Below, piece by piece: positions 7,039 to 16,423 of a stretch of 20,713 bases of DNA. The notes beneath the pieces were generated by a model. It was not told where the DNA came from, did no database searches, and saw nothing but the letters and a program-made list of their open reading frames with translations. Numbering within the stretch: position 1 is the stretch's first letter; every line of letters starts with the position of its first letter. The stretch covers positions 1 to 20,713 of the forward strand of contig PUMS01000407.1 in NCBI GenBank assembly GCA_003551485.1, read 5' to 3'. Position numbers and translations under genes: made by a program. Source of the stretch: Phycisphaeraceae bacterium. GTDB lineage: Bacteria > Planctomycetota > Phycisphaerae > Phycisphaerales > Phycisphaeraceae.

Positions 7039-9339
7039 TCACACCCACTGGCGCCGGCGGCGCAGCGTCCATTCCGTACACACCAGGGCGATGAACAGCG
7101 CCAGGATCACTGCCAACGGCAGGTCATCCCACAGCCGCACCGACCGGGTATGCTCGATCACCCGTGTCTGGCCTTCCCATTCACCGGCCAACTCGGTGAT
7201 GGCCTCATCGTCGGTGATGTCGGCGTACATGCCGCCGGCGATGGCGGCGATCTGGCGCATGGCGGCGGGGTCGGGCGTGGGGTCTTCGAGCTCGAGGTCC
7301 GTGCCGATGACGATGAACTCGCCGACCTCGTTGACCAGCTCGCGCCGGTCGGGCCCTTCGCCGAGGTCAAGCGCCGCGTCGATGCGGTAGCGGCCCCCAC
7401 GTGCCGGGGCGTAGGCCGTCTCCCACAGGCCCGGTTCGAGGTCGGACACCGTCAGCGGCAAATCGGTGGTCTGCCCCTCGGGCGAGCGGACGCTGAGGCG
7501 AGGGCGGGCCTGCTCGAGGTCGACCTCGCCCAGCACCGCCGCGGGGTTTCGCCGAAGCGAAATGCGCACGCTCTGGCCGCGGTCGTAGGCCGGCCGGTCG
7601 GTCGAGACCGTCAGCACCGTGCGCGGGCCCTCCTCATCGCGGCCGGCGAGGTAGCGGACCATCTGCGACCAGAAGCGAAGGTACAGCGTGTCCGGCCGGC
7701 CCATGATCCGCGGGATGCGCGACCAGCGCCAGGTGGTATCTGCGGTGAGCACCACGCTGCGGCCCTGGCCGAAGCCCTGCTCGGCCAGAACGATGTAGCC
7801 GCGGCCATCGGGGTCATCGGGGTTCGGCCGCGGGTGGCGCGCCAGCACCACTGCGCCGGAGCGCTCCCGCCGCGTGGCCACGATGCCCGCCAGGGAGGGA
7901 AGCTGGGACCAGCTCTCGGCGTCGCGCTGCCGGTCGCCGCTGAGCGAAAGGGCCGGGTGGCGCCGGCCCTCATCGGTGAGTGTGAAGTCGAAGGCATCGT
8001 CGATCTGCTCGACCGCGCCGTCGGCGGTCTCCACCGGCAGGGCCAGTGCCAGCGGCGTGGCACCCAGGCCGTCGCGGCCGAGGTTGTGATAGCCGCCCAG
8101 CACCATCAGCGAGCCGCCGCCTTCCACCCATTCACGAAGCAGCTCGTAGGTCTCATCCGGCAGCATCTGCGCCTCGAAGTCGCCCAGCAGGACCACATCC
8201 ATCTCCTCGAGGCGCTCGGCCGTGACCACTTCAGCGCCGATGGCGCGGCCGGTAAGCACCGCCTCATCCGCATCCGCGGTGCGCACGAAGGTGATCACGT
8301 GGATGTCCGGGTCCTCGGCCAGCCGGTCGCGAAGGAAGGTGAACTCGGCCCGCAGCACGCCCTCGATGTAGAGCACGCGGATGGGCTCGGCATCCACCCG
8401 CAGGTTGAAAAGCCGCGTGTTGTTGCGGTAGGTCGGCTCATCGATCTCATCCGAGCCCACCCGTGCGGTGAAGACGAAATCGCCGGCCTGATCGGGCGTG
8501 TGGTTGATCGTCACACGCCGGCGCACCGGCCCGGCCTCCAGCGGCACGAGCTGCGAGTTGAGCACCTCACCGGCGCGCTCGAGCGTCACCGTGGCCGCCA
8601 CCGCCGGGCCGCCATCCTTCTCCAGGCGCACCTCGACGGGCGCTGCGTTGTGCACCAGCACGCGCTCGGGGGCCTGCACATCGGTGATGGCCAGGTCCAC
8701 AAGCTCGGTCCCCGCCGGGCTGCGGCGGCCAAAGCCGATGGTGCTGACGTTCACCGGCAGGTCGCGAAGCTCGAGAAAATCGCCGCGGCCGACGGTGTCG
8801 CGGCCATCGCTGATCAGCACCGCACCGACCACGTGCCGCCCCCGCAGCCGGTCGGCCGCGCTGCGAACGGCCCGGACCAGGTCGGTCTGCTCGGCCGTCG
8901 GCTCACCGGGCGGGCCGCCCCCGACCGGCCGGCCGAGGATGTCGAACCACGCCACATCGAATTGCTGCGGCAGTGCTGACAGGGCCGGGTGCTCGCGGAG
9001 CCGGCGCTGCACAAGCTCGTAACGGCTCATCACGCGGCCGTCTTCATCCTGGCCGTGCGGCTGGGTCATGCTCAGTGAATCATCCACCACCACCGCCAGC
9101 GTCGGCTGCTGCACCGTTTCGCTCTGCCAGGTCCACGCGGGCTTGACCAGCGCCGTCAGCACCAGCGCCAGGGCGGCCAGGCGCATCCCCAACAGCCACC
9201 ACACCACGCCGCTGCCGCTGCGCTGGTGGATGTCGCGGTAGGTCATCACCAGCATCACCACCGCGGCGATGCCCATCGCCGGCCACAGCCAGGCCGGGTC
9301 GGCGTTCTCGAAGGTCACTCTGGAAAGGATCACGGTCAT
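7039..9339 (-). CDS. VWA and GATase1-like membrane protein (766 aa)
   Basis: Two membrane helices (about 16-33 and 46-65) precede a von Willebrand factor A domain with an intact MIDAS: D86-D87-S88-L89-S90, a candidate Thr at 152, and Asp178 in LISDG. A CARDB/Ig-like beta region (about 210-315) follows, then a class I glutamine-amidotransferase-like fold (about 318-420, VVLLGDF and MVLGGYHNLG) with no cysteine at the nucleophile elbow. Beta-rich sequence leads to one C-terminal helix (about 738-756) and a basic tail. Basic loops and tail suggest the large domains are outside the cytoplasm. It is a paralogue of the 827-aa protein at 17665-20148, sharing the GQGRSVVLTAD-type motif. The start lies 22 bases after BatA. 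A metal-dependent protein-binding role is inferred. Confidence 0.85.
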   Translation of the reverse strand: MTVILSRVTFENADPAWLWPAMGIAAVVMLVMTYRDIHQRSGSGVVWWLLGMRLAALALVLTALVKPAWTWQSETVQQPTLAVVVDDSLSMTQPHGQDEDGRVMSRYELVQRRLREHPALSALPQQFDVAWFDILGRPVGGGPPGEPTAEQTDLVRAVRSAADRLRGRHVVGAVLISDGRDTVGRGDFLELRDLPVNVSTIGFGRRSPAGTELVDLAITDVQAPERVLVHNAAPVEVRLEKDGGPAVAATVTLERAGEVLNSQLVPLEAGPVRRRVTINHTPDQAGDFVFTARVGSDEIDEPTYRNNTRLFNLRVDAEPIRVLYIEGVLRAEFTFLRDRLAEDPDIHVITFVRTADADEAVLTGRAIGAEVVTAERLEEMDVVLLGDFEAQMLPDETYELLREWVEGGGSLMVLGGYHNLGRDGLGATPLALALPVETADGAVEQIDDAFDFTLTDEGRRHPALSLSGDRQRDAESWSQLPSLAGIVATRRERSGAVVLARHPRPNPDDPDGRGYIVLAEQGFGQGRSVVLTADTTWRWSRIPRIMGRPDTLYLRFWSQMVRYLAGRDEEGPRTVLTVSTDRPAYDRGQSVRISLRRNPAAVLGEVDLEQARPRLSVRSPEGQTTDLPLTVSDLEPGLWETAYAPARGGRYRIDAALDLGEGPDRRELVNEVGEFIVIGTDLELEDPTPDPAAMRQIAAIAGGMYADITDDEAITELAGEWEGQTRVIEHTRSVRLWDDLPLAVILALFIALVCTEWTLRRRRQWV

Positions 9340-9361
9340 GGCTGGCTGTCTTCTTCCTGGT

Positions 9362-11692
9362 TCAAGCCGAGCGTTTGAGCCCGGCCGGCTGTTCGATATC
9401 GACCCGCCCGGGCGCGGCGGCGCCCTGCCCGCCGCCCGCGGCCCGGCGCGACTGGGCCTGCAACTGCCGGCGCCGTGACAGCCGGTTGGCGATCCACGGC
9501 TCGGCCACGACCACCGCCAGGGCCAGCATCAGCAGCGGGTCCCACAGGCCGATGCCCTGCCGCGCCAGCCGCCCGGCCTGCGCCACGGCCTCGGGCTCAT
9601 CGACCATCATCCAGGCGGCATCCTCGGCCAGGAACGTTTCCAGGTGTTCGCGCTCGGCGTAGGCCAGCCGCGCTTCGGCGTGCGGCATGTTCGCCGCCAG
9701 CAGCATGCGCGGCCGGGCATCGCCGCGGGCGGCGGTATCGTAGACCTTGTAGATGCCGGCGCGCTCGGTGGCATCGAAGTTGAAGGCGGTGGCGCTGCCC
9801 TCGGGCCAGGTGTCGCTGCCATCGGGCATGCGGATGCGCATCGGCTCGAAGGCCGTGACCGAAGCCGGCAGCGACACCGCCCTGCCCGTGGCCAGGAACT
9901 GGTCCGCCGCATCCATCGCCTGACCGAGATGGCCGATCATGCGGTACAGCCACGAGACGTACACCGGCTGTACCGGCAGGTCGTTCCAGTCGCGGTCGAT
10001 GCCGGTGGTCAGCATCATCACCCGGCCGCGGCCGAAGCGGCGTTCCAGCAGCAGCGGCATGTCATCGCCGGCGCTCATCAGCACATCCCCGCGCACCGCC
10101 TCGACGTCGAATCGCCGGCCGATGCGGGCATGGCCGAAATGCGCCAGGCCCACCTCCGCCGGATCGGCGAAGATGTAGTGGCCCTCCTCGACGTGCGCAA
10201 CGGCGGCGGCATCGTCCTCATCGCCCACCTGACGCGACCTGGTCAGCCGTGCCGGCAGCAGGCCATCGTGCAGCCGGCCGGGCCCGATCCAGCGCTTGTA
10301 GGCCGCCGGGTCCACGCGGTCGCCGAGGGTGATCAACAGCCGGCCGCCGCCATCGACGTAGCGCTCGAGGTCGGCAAGCTGATCGTCGTTGAGCGCGCGC
10401 ACGTTGGCCATGACCACCATCGGGTAGCCGCGCAGCCGGTCGTAACGGAGCGCATCGGGCCGGATTTCATCGAAGTCGATGCGCACCCGCGCCGGCGGCG
10501 GCCCGTCCCGGCCCGGCCGGGCCAGCGCCGCCGGGTCGAGCGTCAGGGCGGTGCGGAAGAAGAAAAGCTCATCCCGCCGCGGCACGCTCGAGGGCGCCCC
10601 GTTGACCGCCAGCAGGCGCATCCGCTCGCCGGCCTCGATGGCGAAGTAGCGCCGCTGCGCTGCGGCGAACGCAGCGCCCGGGCCGTCGTCGGCCGGCTCG
10701 ATCTCGACGTGCCCGGCAAACCAGCCCGGCTCGCTGATGCGCGGGCGGAAGCGCACCGCCGTGGACCGGCCCGCGGGCACCTCCACCCGGCTGGTGGCCG
10801 TCACATCCTCACCGATGACCAGTTGCGCCAGCACCTGGCGCGGCGAGGGGCCGTGGTTGGTCACGATCGCGCGCAGGGCGAAGGGCATGCCCACCATCGT
10901 CTGCGGTGAATCGTACTGCACCGCATCGATCGACAGATGGCCCTGCGGCGGGGGCGACTGCGGCCGGGTCGCCACGAAGAAGCTGCTGATCAGCGGGCCC
11001 GCCCCCAGCCGCGCATCGGCCAGGAAACCATCGGTCTGCATGTCGCTGAAGATGAATATCTCACGCCGTCCCCCGCTGGCCGAAGTGCGCACCACGCGGC
11101 CATCGTGGTCCACCTCTGTGCCCAGCACCGCCGCAGCGCTGCGCACCGCGCCGTCGATGTCGGTGGCCAGGTCGGTCAGCTCAAGCTGCTCGATCACCTC
11201 GCGCACCGCGGCGATGTCGGAGGTGGGCCGGGAGAACAGCACCCGCGGCCCGGCCTCGCGGTAGCCGGCCAGCACCACCGTGGCCGTGTCGCCCCGCTCC
11301 GCTGACAGCTCATCGAGCAGGGCCAGCGCCCCGCGGCGGGCGCGTTCAAAGAGCACACCCCGTTCGCTCATCACGCCCATCGAAGCCGAATCATCCAGCA
11401 CGATCGCCACGTGGCGCCGACCGTCCAGGCCCATCATCTGCGCCATCGCGCCGTGGCGCAGCACCGGCTGCATCATCGCCAGCACCAGCAGGATCAGCAG
11501 CAGGATGCGCAGCATCATCACCAGCAGGTCCTGCAAGCGCGCCCGGCGCGAGGCGCGGATGAACTGCTCATCGAAGAACCGCGTGGTGCTGAAGACGATC
11601 TTCTGCATCCTTCGCGATCGCCGCAGGTGCAAAAGCAGCGGGATCACCGCCGCGAGGGCACCGACCAGAAACCAGGGGGCGAGAAAGGGCAC
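9362..11692 (-). CDS. BatA-domain VWA membrane protein (776 aa)
   Basis: The N-terminus (residues 1-80) is a clear BatA/aerotolerance-type domain: MPFLAPWFLVGALAAVIPLL, a basic loop with LHLRRSRR, then a second helix (about 58-76). A VWA domain follows with MIDAS D100-D101-S102-A103-S104 and a late Asp217 in FSDMQTDG. A CARDB-like beta region (about 250-350), a degenerate GATase1-like domain (about 415-460, YVDGGGRLLITLGD) and a C-terminal helix (about 717-733) with basic tail complete it. The start is GTG, with AGGAG ten bases upstream. BatA proteins of Bacteroidetes are linked to aerotolerance, but this longer planctomycete type has no assigned phenotype. Its position directly after MoxR and DUF58 is the classical gene order. 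Confidence 0.88.
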   Translation of the reverse strand: MPFLAPWFLVGALAAVIPLLLHLRRSRRMQKIVFSTTRFFDEQFIRASRRARLQDLLVMMLRILLLILLVLAMMQPVLRHGAMAQMMGLDGRRHVAIVLDDSASMGVMSERGVLFERARRGALALLDELSAERGDTATVVLAGYREAGPRVLFSRPTSDIAAVREVIEQLELTDLATDIDGAVRSAAAVLGTEVDHDGRVVRTSASGGRREIFIFSDMQTDGFLADARLGAGPLISSFFVATRPQSPPPQGHLSIDAVQYDSPQTMVGMPFALRAIVTNHGPSPRQVLAQLVIGEDVTATSRVEVPAGRSTAVRFRPRISEPGWFAGHVEIEPADDGPGAAFAAAQRRYFAIEAGERMRLLAVNGAPSSVPRRDELFFFRTALTLDPAALARPGRDGPPPARVRIDFDEIRPDALRYDRLRGYPMVVMANVRALNDDQLADLERYVDGGGRLLITLGDRVDPAAYKRWIGPGRLHDGLLPARLTRSRQVGDEDDAAAVAHVEEGHYIFADPAEVGLAHFGHARIGRRFDVEAVRGDVLMSAGDDMPLLLERRFGRGRVMMLTTGIDRDWNDLPVQPVYVSWLYRMIGHLGQAMDAADQFLATGRAVSLPASVTAFEPMRIRMPDGSDTWPEGSATAFNFDATERAGIYKVYDTAARGDARPRMLLAANMPHAEARLAYAEREHLETFLAEDAAWMMVDEPEAVAQAGRLARQGIGLWDPLLMLALAVVVAEPWIANRLSRRRQLQAQSRRAAGGGQGAAAPGRVDIEQPAGLKRSA

Positions 11693-11711
11693 TTGCCGTG
11701 TTCTCCTGACG

Positions 11712-11735
11712 CCGCCGCGGTCGCGGCCGCGGCGG
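11712..11735. other. GC-rich stem-loop between the DUF58 and BatA genes
   Basis: CCGCCGCGG (11712-11720) and CCGCGGCGG (11727-11735) form a perfect 9-bp stem with a six-base loop inside the 57-base gap. There is no T tract on either strand. It may be a processing or stabilising structure that sets different transcript levels for the two genes, or a by-product of base composition. Confidence 0.4.
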
Positions 11736-11749
11736 TCGTGCGGTTCAAC

Positions 11750-12709
11750 TCAGGCGCCGGCCGTGTGCAGCGCCTGGCGATGGCTCAGAAACCGCGCCAG
11801 AAAGTCGCCGAACGGCTCGCGCGTCTGCGCGGTGGCGAAGCTCATCCGACGCGAGAGGCACCCGCGGCGGAGGGTGTCGATGTAGGCATTGACCTGCTCG
11901 AGGTAGTGGCGACGGATCGCCTCGGCATCGGCCGCGACCAGGTGGCCGCTTTCCACGTCCTCGATCTGGCCGGCATCGCGGAAGGGAAACTCGACCTCCG
12001 CCGGATCGAGCACCTGGAGCACGATCACCTCGTGCTTGCGGTGGCGCAGGTGGCCGATGGCATCGACCAGTTCCTGCGCCCCGGCCGGGCCATCGTCACC
12101 ATCGCCGAACAGGTCGCTCAGCAGCACCACCAGGGCGCGGCGCTTGAGCCGGTCGGCCAGGTCGTGCAGCGTGCGAACCAGGTTGGTCCTGCCCGCGGGC
12201 CGCGCGGCCTCGAGGGCCTCAAAGAGAATCTTCAGGTGGTTGCGGCCCTGGCGCGGCGGGATGAAGTGGTCGACCTGCTCGGCGAAGCTGACCAGGCCGA
12301 AGGCATCGTGCTGGCTCTGCATGAGCTGGGCCAGGCTCGCAGCGCAGAAGCAGGCATACTCGTGCTTGCTGATGGGCCCGCTGTGGCGATAGCCCATCGA
12401 CGCCGAGGTGTCGAGCAGGATGTAGCCGCGGAGGTTGGTCTTCTCTTCGTACTGCTTGACGTAGAGGCGGTCGCGGCGGCCCAGCAGTTTCCAGTCCAGG
12501 TGGCGGGGGTCGACGCCGGGGGTGTATTCGCGGTGCTCGGCGAACTCGACGCTGAAGCCGCGTCGCGGCGAGCGGTGCTGGCCGGAAAACAGGCCCTCGA
12601 CCACCAGCCTCGCCGCCAGGCCCAGGTTGCGCAGCCTTGCCAGGGCCTCGGGATCGAGGTAGCGGGTGCCGGTGCCGGTCGCGGTGGCGGTTGACGCTTC
12701 AGCGGGCAT
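11750..12709 (-). CDS. DUF58 family VWA-like protein
   Basis: A 319-aa protein with the DUF58 signature around residues 55-89 (EFAEHREYTPGVDPRHLDW, then KQYEEKTNLRG). A VWA-like domain follows with MIDAS D100-T101-S102-A103-S104, Thr175 in AGRTNLV and Asp199 in LLSDLFGD, so all expected metal-site residues appear present. It has no membrane helix, unlike longer DUF58 proteins, and should be cytosolic. DUF58 proteins are the standard partner of MoxR ATPases, which lies immediately upstream (42-base gap). It may present substrates or membrane-bound VWA proteins to MoxR. The start MPAEAS has only a weak, distant Shine-Dalgarno, so the exact start is less certain; the first 15 residues are low-complexity Thr/Ala/Gly. 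Confidence 0.9.
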   Translation of the reverse strand: MPAEASTATATGTGTRYLDPEALARLRNLGLAARLVVEGLFSGQHRSPRRGFSVEFAEHREYTPGVDPRHLDWKLLGRRDRLYVKQYEEKTNLRGYILLDTSASMGYRHSGPISKHEYACFCAASLAQLMQSQHDAFGLVSFAEQVDHFIPPRQGRNHLKILFEALEAARPAGRTNLVRTLHDLADRLKRRALVVLLSDLFGDGDDGPAGAQELVDAIGHLRHRKHEVIVLQVLDPAEVEFPFRDAGQIEDVESGHLVAADAEAIRRHYLEQVNAYIDTLRRGCLSRRMSFATAQTREPFGDFLARFLSHRQALHTAGA

Positions 12710-12751
12710 GGGGCGAGGGCTCCGGTGGCGGGCGGCGGGGGCGGCGGGGGG

Positions 12752-13831
<1,080 letters not shown>

Positions 13832-13914
13832 GGACTCCTCTGGCTTTCTCGTGATCCGGTGCCCGCCGCGGCGGCAGGGACAAGGCCGCAGCGCGGCAAC
13901 GGGGTGTTATCCCA
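13832..13914. other. 83-base spacer upstream of moxR with GC-rich hairpins
   Basis: The gap between the DUF4159 gene and moxR holds a perfect 12-bp palindrome CCGCCGCGGCGG (13863-13874) and a small hairpin GCCGC-AGC-GCGGC (13885-13897). The palindrome shares its core with the stem-loop at 11712-11735. This is the natural place for an internal promoter serving moxR and the genes after it. A GATAAC-like box just after the DUF4159 stop lacks a properly spaced -35, so I do not call a promoter. Confidence 0.4.
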
Positions 13915-15450
13915 TCAGCGGCGGATGGCGTAGGTCAGGATGTTGAGGCTCAGCCGCGTGGCCGATTCGGTGTCGTAGGCGTTGGCGTAGGGGTCGTGGA
14001 TGCCCTTGAGCATCGCCAGGGTGTCGTTGGGCGAATAGATGACCACCGTGCGGCCGCGGACGCTCACCCCCTCGAGCTGGGCCGGCCGGGTGCGGCCGGT
14101 GCCGGCGTCGCGCATCTGCTGAATCTGGAAAAGCGAGCTGAACACCGGGTGGTCCTCATCGAGCGGCTCGAGCTCGTGCTCGGGCAGGATGCGCCCGATC
14201 AGCGCCCGCGCTTCGCGGTCGAAGCGGGCGAAGCCGGAGGTGTTGTTGATAAAGAGGAAGCCGCCCGCCAGCACGTGCCGCCGCAGTGCTTCGACTTCGC
14301 GCTCATCAAGGCCCGGCTCATCCATGCCGGTCATTACCACCAGCGGCGTCTCGGCAAGCTGCTCGATGACCGGGTCGACGGCCTTGAGTTCGAAGGCCAC
14401 GGGCATGCTGGTGCGCTGTGCGGCCTGACGGATGAGCTGATAGAGGCTGTTGGGGTCGGGGTTCCAGTCGCCCTGGTGACGCAGCAGGGCCAGAGGCACG
14501 GCGGCGCGGCGGTCGGGCTGCTGGCCGATGATCTGGCGGGTCTGGGCCTGGGCGGTGGCGAATCGGCGCTGGGCCGAGACGTAGGCCACGATGTTGATGC
14601 CCATGCGCACCGCATCCTCGGGCATCATCGCCCGCGTGCGCGGGGCCTCGGGCACGCGCTCGGAGGCCGGCGGGGCGTAGAACTCATCCCAGCCGCAGCT
14701 CATGTCGAAGGGTGAGAAGATCACCGCCGTGCGCGCGGCGATGTTGATGCCGTAAAACTCCGGAGGCCCCTCGCTCCGCGTGCGAATGCCGCCATCGACC
14801 GAGAAGTAGTGGACGTTGGAATAGTCGTAGTAGCCGCGGTAGAGCGGGTGATCGATGTCCAGGCGCACCAGCCGGCGCTGCGGGAAGATGCGTTGCATCT
14901 GCTCACGGAACGATTCGGTGAAGGCGGGGCTGCCCAGCGTGGCCTCGGCCACAAGTGTGCCGCCGTCGAGCAGGTACTGTCGCAGCGCCAGACGCTCTTG
15001 ATCGCTGAACTCGAAGGGGTGGTAGCCGCTCATGTAGATCATGGGCACCGGCACCGGCTCATCGCCCTCGTGAGCCGCCACGACCTCATCCAGGCCGTAG
15101 AGCGTCCAGCCGTACCAGGCATCGATCTGGCTTCGCACGTGGCGCAGCAGGTTGTCGATGTCGCCGGGGTTGGGCATGTAGTCCTGCCAGGTGCCGTATC
15201 GCAGCTTGCCGACAAACAGCGGCGGGGCCGGCTCGGCCTTGGGCTCGCTGCGGCGAAGCGGCACCACCGGCAGCGGCAGCGGCGGAAGACCCTCGGCCGA
15301 GGTCTGGCGCTGCGGGTCCTGGCGCGGCGGAGGGCCGATGGTGCCCAGGCGCCGCTCGCGCTGCTCGGCCAGCGCGGCGAAGGTGGTGGCGCCGGCGATG
15401 GCCGCCACGGTCACAAGCAATAGCAGCGGTCGGGGACGTTGCGCGTTCAT
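13915..15450 (-). CDS. Tandem DUF4159 protein
   Basis: A 511-aa protein with an N-terminal signal peptide or anchor (about 8-26) and a Pro-rich linker. Two related units follow, about 80-290 and 317-511. They share the same order of motifs: a strand with MIYMSGY or VVMTGMD, then QYLLDGGTL or HVLAGGFLF, a late IDHPLYRG or EDHPVFSS motif, and RTAVIFSPFDM or RTVVIYSPNDT near the end. Each unit then closes with GINIVAYV or SLNILTYAI. DUF4159 has a Rossmann-like fold related to the GATase1-like folds in the VWA proteins, and I see no catalytic cysteine at the elbow (EATLG and NNTSG). The ATG overlaps the upstream stop (ATGA) with GGGAG nearby. Molecular function is unknown; an envelope-side binding role is inferred. 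Confidence 0.87.
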   Translation of the reverse strand: MNAQRPRPLLLLVTVAAIAGATTFAALAEQRERRLGTIGPPPRQDPQRQTSAEGLPPLPLPVVPLRRSEPKAEPAPPLFVGKLRYGTWQDYMPNPGDIDNLLRHVRSQIDAWYGWTLYGLDEVVAAHEGDEPVPVPMIYMSGYHPFEFSDQERLALRQYLLDGGTLVAEATLGSPAFTESFREQMQRIFPQRRLVRLDIDHPLYRGYYDYSNVHYFSVDGGIRTRSEGPPEFYGINIAARTAVIFSPFDMSCGWDEFYAPPASERVPEAPRTRAMMPEDAVRMGINIVAYVSAQRRFATAQAQTRQIIGQQPDRRAAVPLALLRHQGDWNPDPNSLYQLIRQAAQRTSMPVAFELKAVDPVIEQLAETPLVVMTGMDEPGLDEREVEALRRHVLAGGFLFINNTSGFARFDREARALIGRILPEHELEPLDEDHPVFSSLFQIQQMRDAGTGRTRPAQLEGVSVRGRTVVIYSPNDTLAMLKGIHDPYANAYDTESATRLSLNILTYAIRR

Positions 15451-16364
15451 GGTGAGTCTCCCTGTGTTGGCATGGAATCGACATCCTGCTCCAGGGCGCG
15501 CGGGGAAACGGCCTGCTCGCTCTGGTCCCTGCGGTCACCTTCAGCCCCCTCACCGGGGTCGGGCTTGAGCTGCACGGGGGCGATGCGGCGGTTCTCGGGG
15601 TCCACCGCATACGCGCCGCCCTCGGGCGTGGGCAGCCGCAGCCGCCCGAGGTCGGCCCGCGGCCGGCGCGGCGTGAGCTTGATGCCGCCGAGGTGGCGGG
15701 CGTAGACGCGGCTGAGTTTGTCGAATTCTTCGGGCATCAGCCGCAGCCGCTCGATGGCGTACCAGGGCAGGTCGCGATGGGGCTGCCAGGTGTGCTCCTC
15801 GGGGTCTTCCCACTGCTGGCGGTCCACGCGGTGGACGCGCTCGCCGCGGCGGTAGCCGCCGCCGACGAACGGCCGGGTGCGCACCTGCCGCAGCAGGACG
15901 GCGGCGTTCTGGATGTTGCCCTGGATGTCGAGGACCTCGACCTCATCGAAGAACCCCCGCCGCGCCATGTTCGCGATCTTGTCGAAGATTTCCTTGCGGC
16001 TTTCCTCTGACAGCGGCTGTTCCTCGACGTAGTCGCTGCGTGGCAGGTTGGCCGCATCCCAGCCCTCGATCACGCCGCGCGGCGTCTCGAAGCGCAGGTC
16101 GAAGATGGCGTCGGTGGGCAGGTCGGTGATGCGAAGCCGGCCGTCGCTGATGCGGCCTTCGGTGCGGTGCATCTCGACGCCGGTTCGCGTCGGCCGCCGC
16201 TCGATGGCGTAGACCTTCTCGATCTCGACATCGGCCTCGATCGCGGCCTCGATGATGCCGTCACCGGCCGCGGCCGGCGCCACCGCCGCCTCGACCGCGA
16301 GCACGGCGGCCATGATCACAGCAGCCGTCAGGGCAAGCGGCAGAGATTGCTTTCGCCGAATCAT
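15447..16364 (-). CDS. Secreted protein of unknown function
   Basis: A 305-aa protein beginning with a clear Sec signal peptide (hydrophobic core about 8-26, Ala-rich cleavage near residue 33). I do not recognise the family. Visible features are an N-terminal region with AIEADVEIEKVYAIERRPT, a middle part with EIFDKIANMARRGFFDEVEV (about 125-144) that looks helical and then an extended strand, and a Pro/Arg/Glu-rich disordered tail of about 60 residues. It lies 59 bases after the prenyltransferase-like gene and overlaps the DUF4159 gene by four bases (ATGA), so its product is probably made in step with the DUF4159 protein. The overlap suggests a partner, perhaps an exported accessory factor. 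Confidence 0.8.
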   Translation of the reverse strand: MIRRKQSLPLALTAAVIMAAVLAVEAAVAPAAAGDGIIEAAIEADVEIEKVYAIERRPTRTGVEMHRTEGRISDGRLRITDLPTDAIFDLRFETPRGVIEGWDAANLPRSDYVEEQPLSEESRKEIFDKIANMARRGFFDEVEVLDIQGNIQNAAVLLRQVRTRPFVGGGYRRGERVHRVDRQQWEDPEEHTWQPHRDLPWYAIERLRLMPEEFDKLSRVYARHLGGIKLTPRRPRADLGRLRLPTPEGGAYAVDPENRRIAPVQLKPDPGEGAEGDRRDQSEQAVSPRALEQDVDSMPTQGDSP

Positions 16365-16423
16365 CCGTCACCTCGCAAACTGAAAGGCACGCCGCGGCTG
16401 CCCGCCCGCGACAGCCACACATT

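Noticed and set aside
7150..8979. Plus-strand open frame (about 609 codons) over the 766-aa VWA gene
   Set aside because: Same shadow effect of GC-rich codons; the minus frame contains the MIDAS motif.
13895..13920. Possible -10 box (GATAAC) after the DUF4159 stop as a moxR promoter
   Set aside because: No -35 element at acceptable spacing is visible, and promoter consensus in this lineage is uncertain.
16365..16423. 59-base gap between the prenyltransferase-like gene and the next gene
   Set aside because: No terminator, promoter or strong hairpin can be supported; it holds only a Shine-Dalgarno-like GAGGTGA before the downstream ATG.
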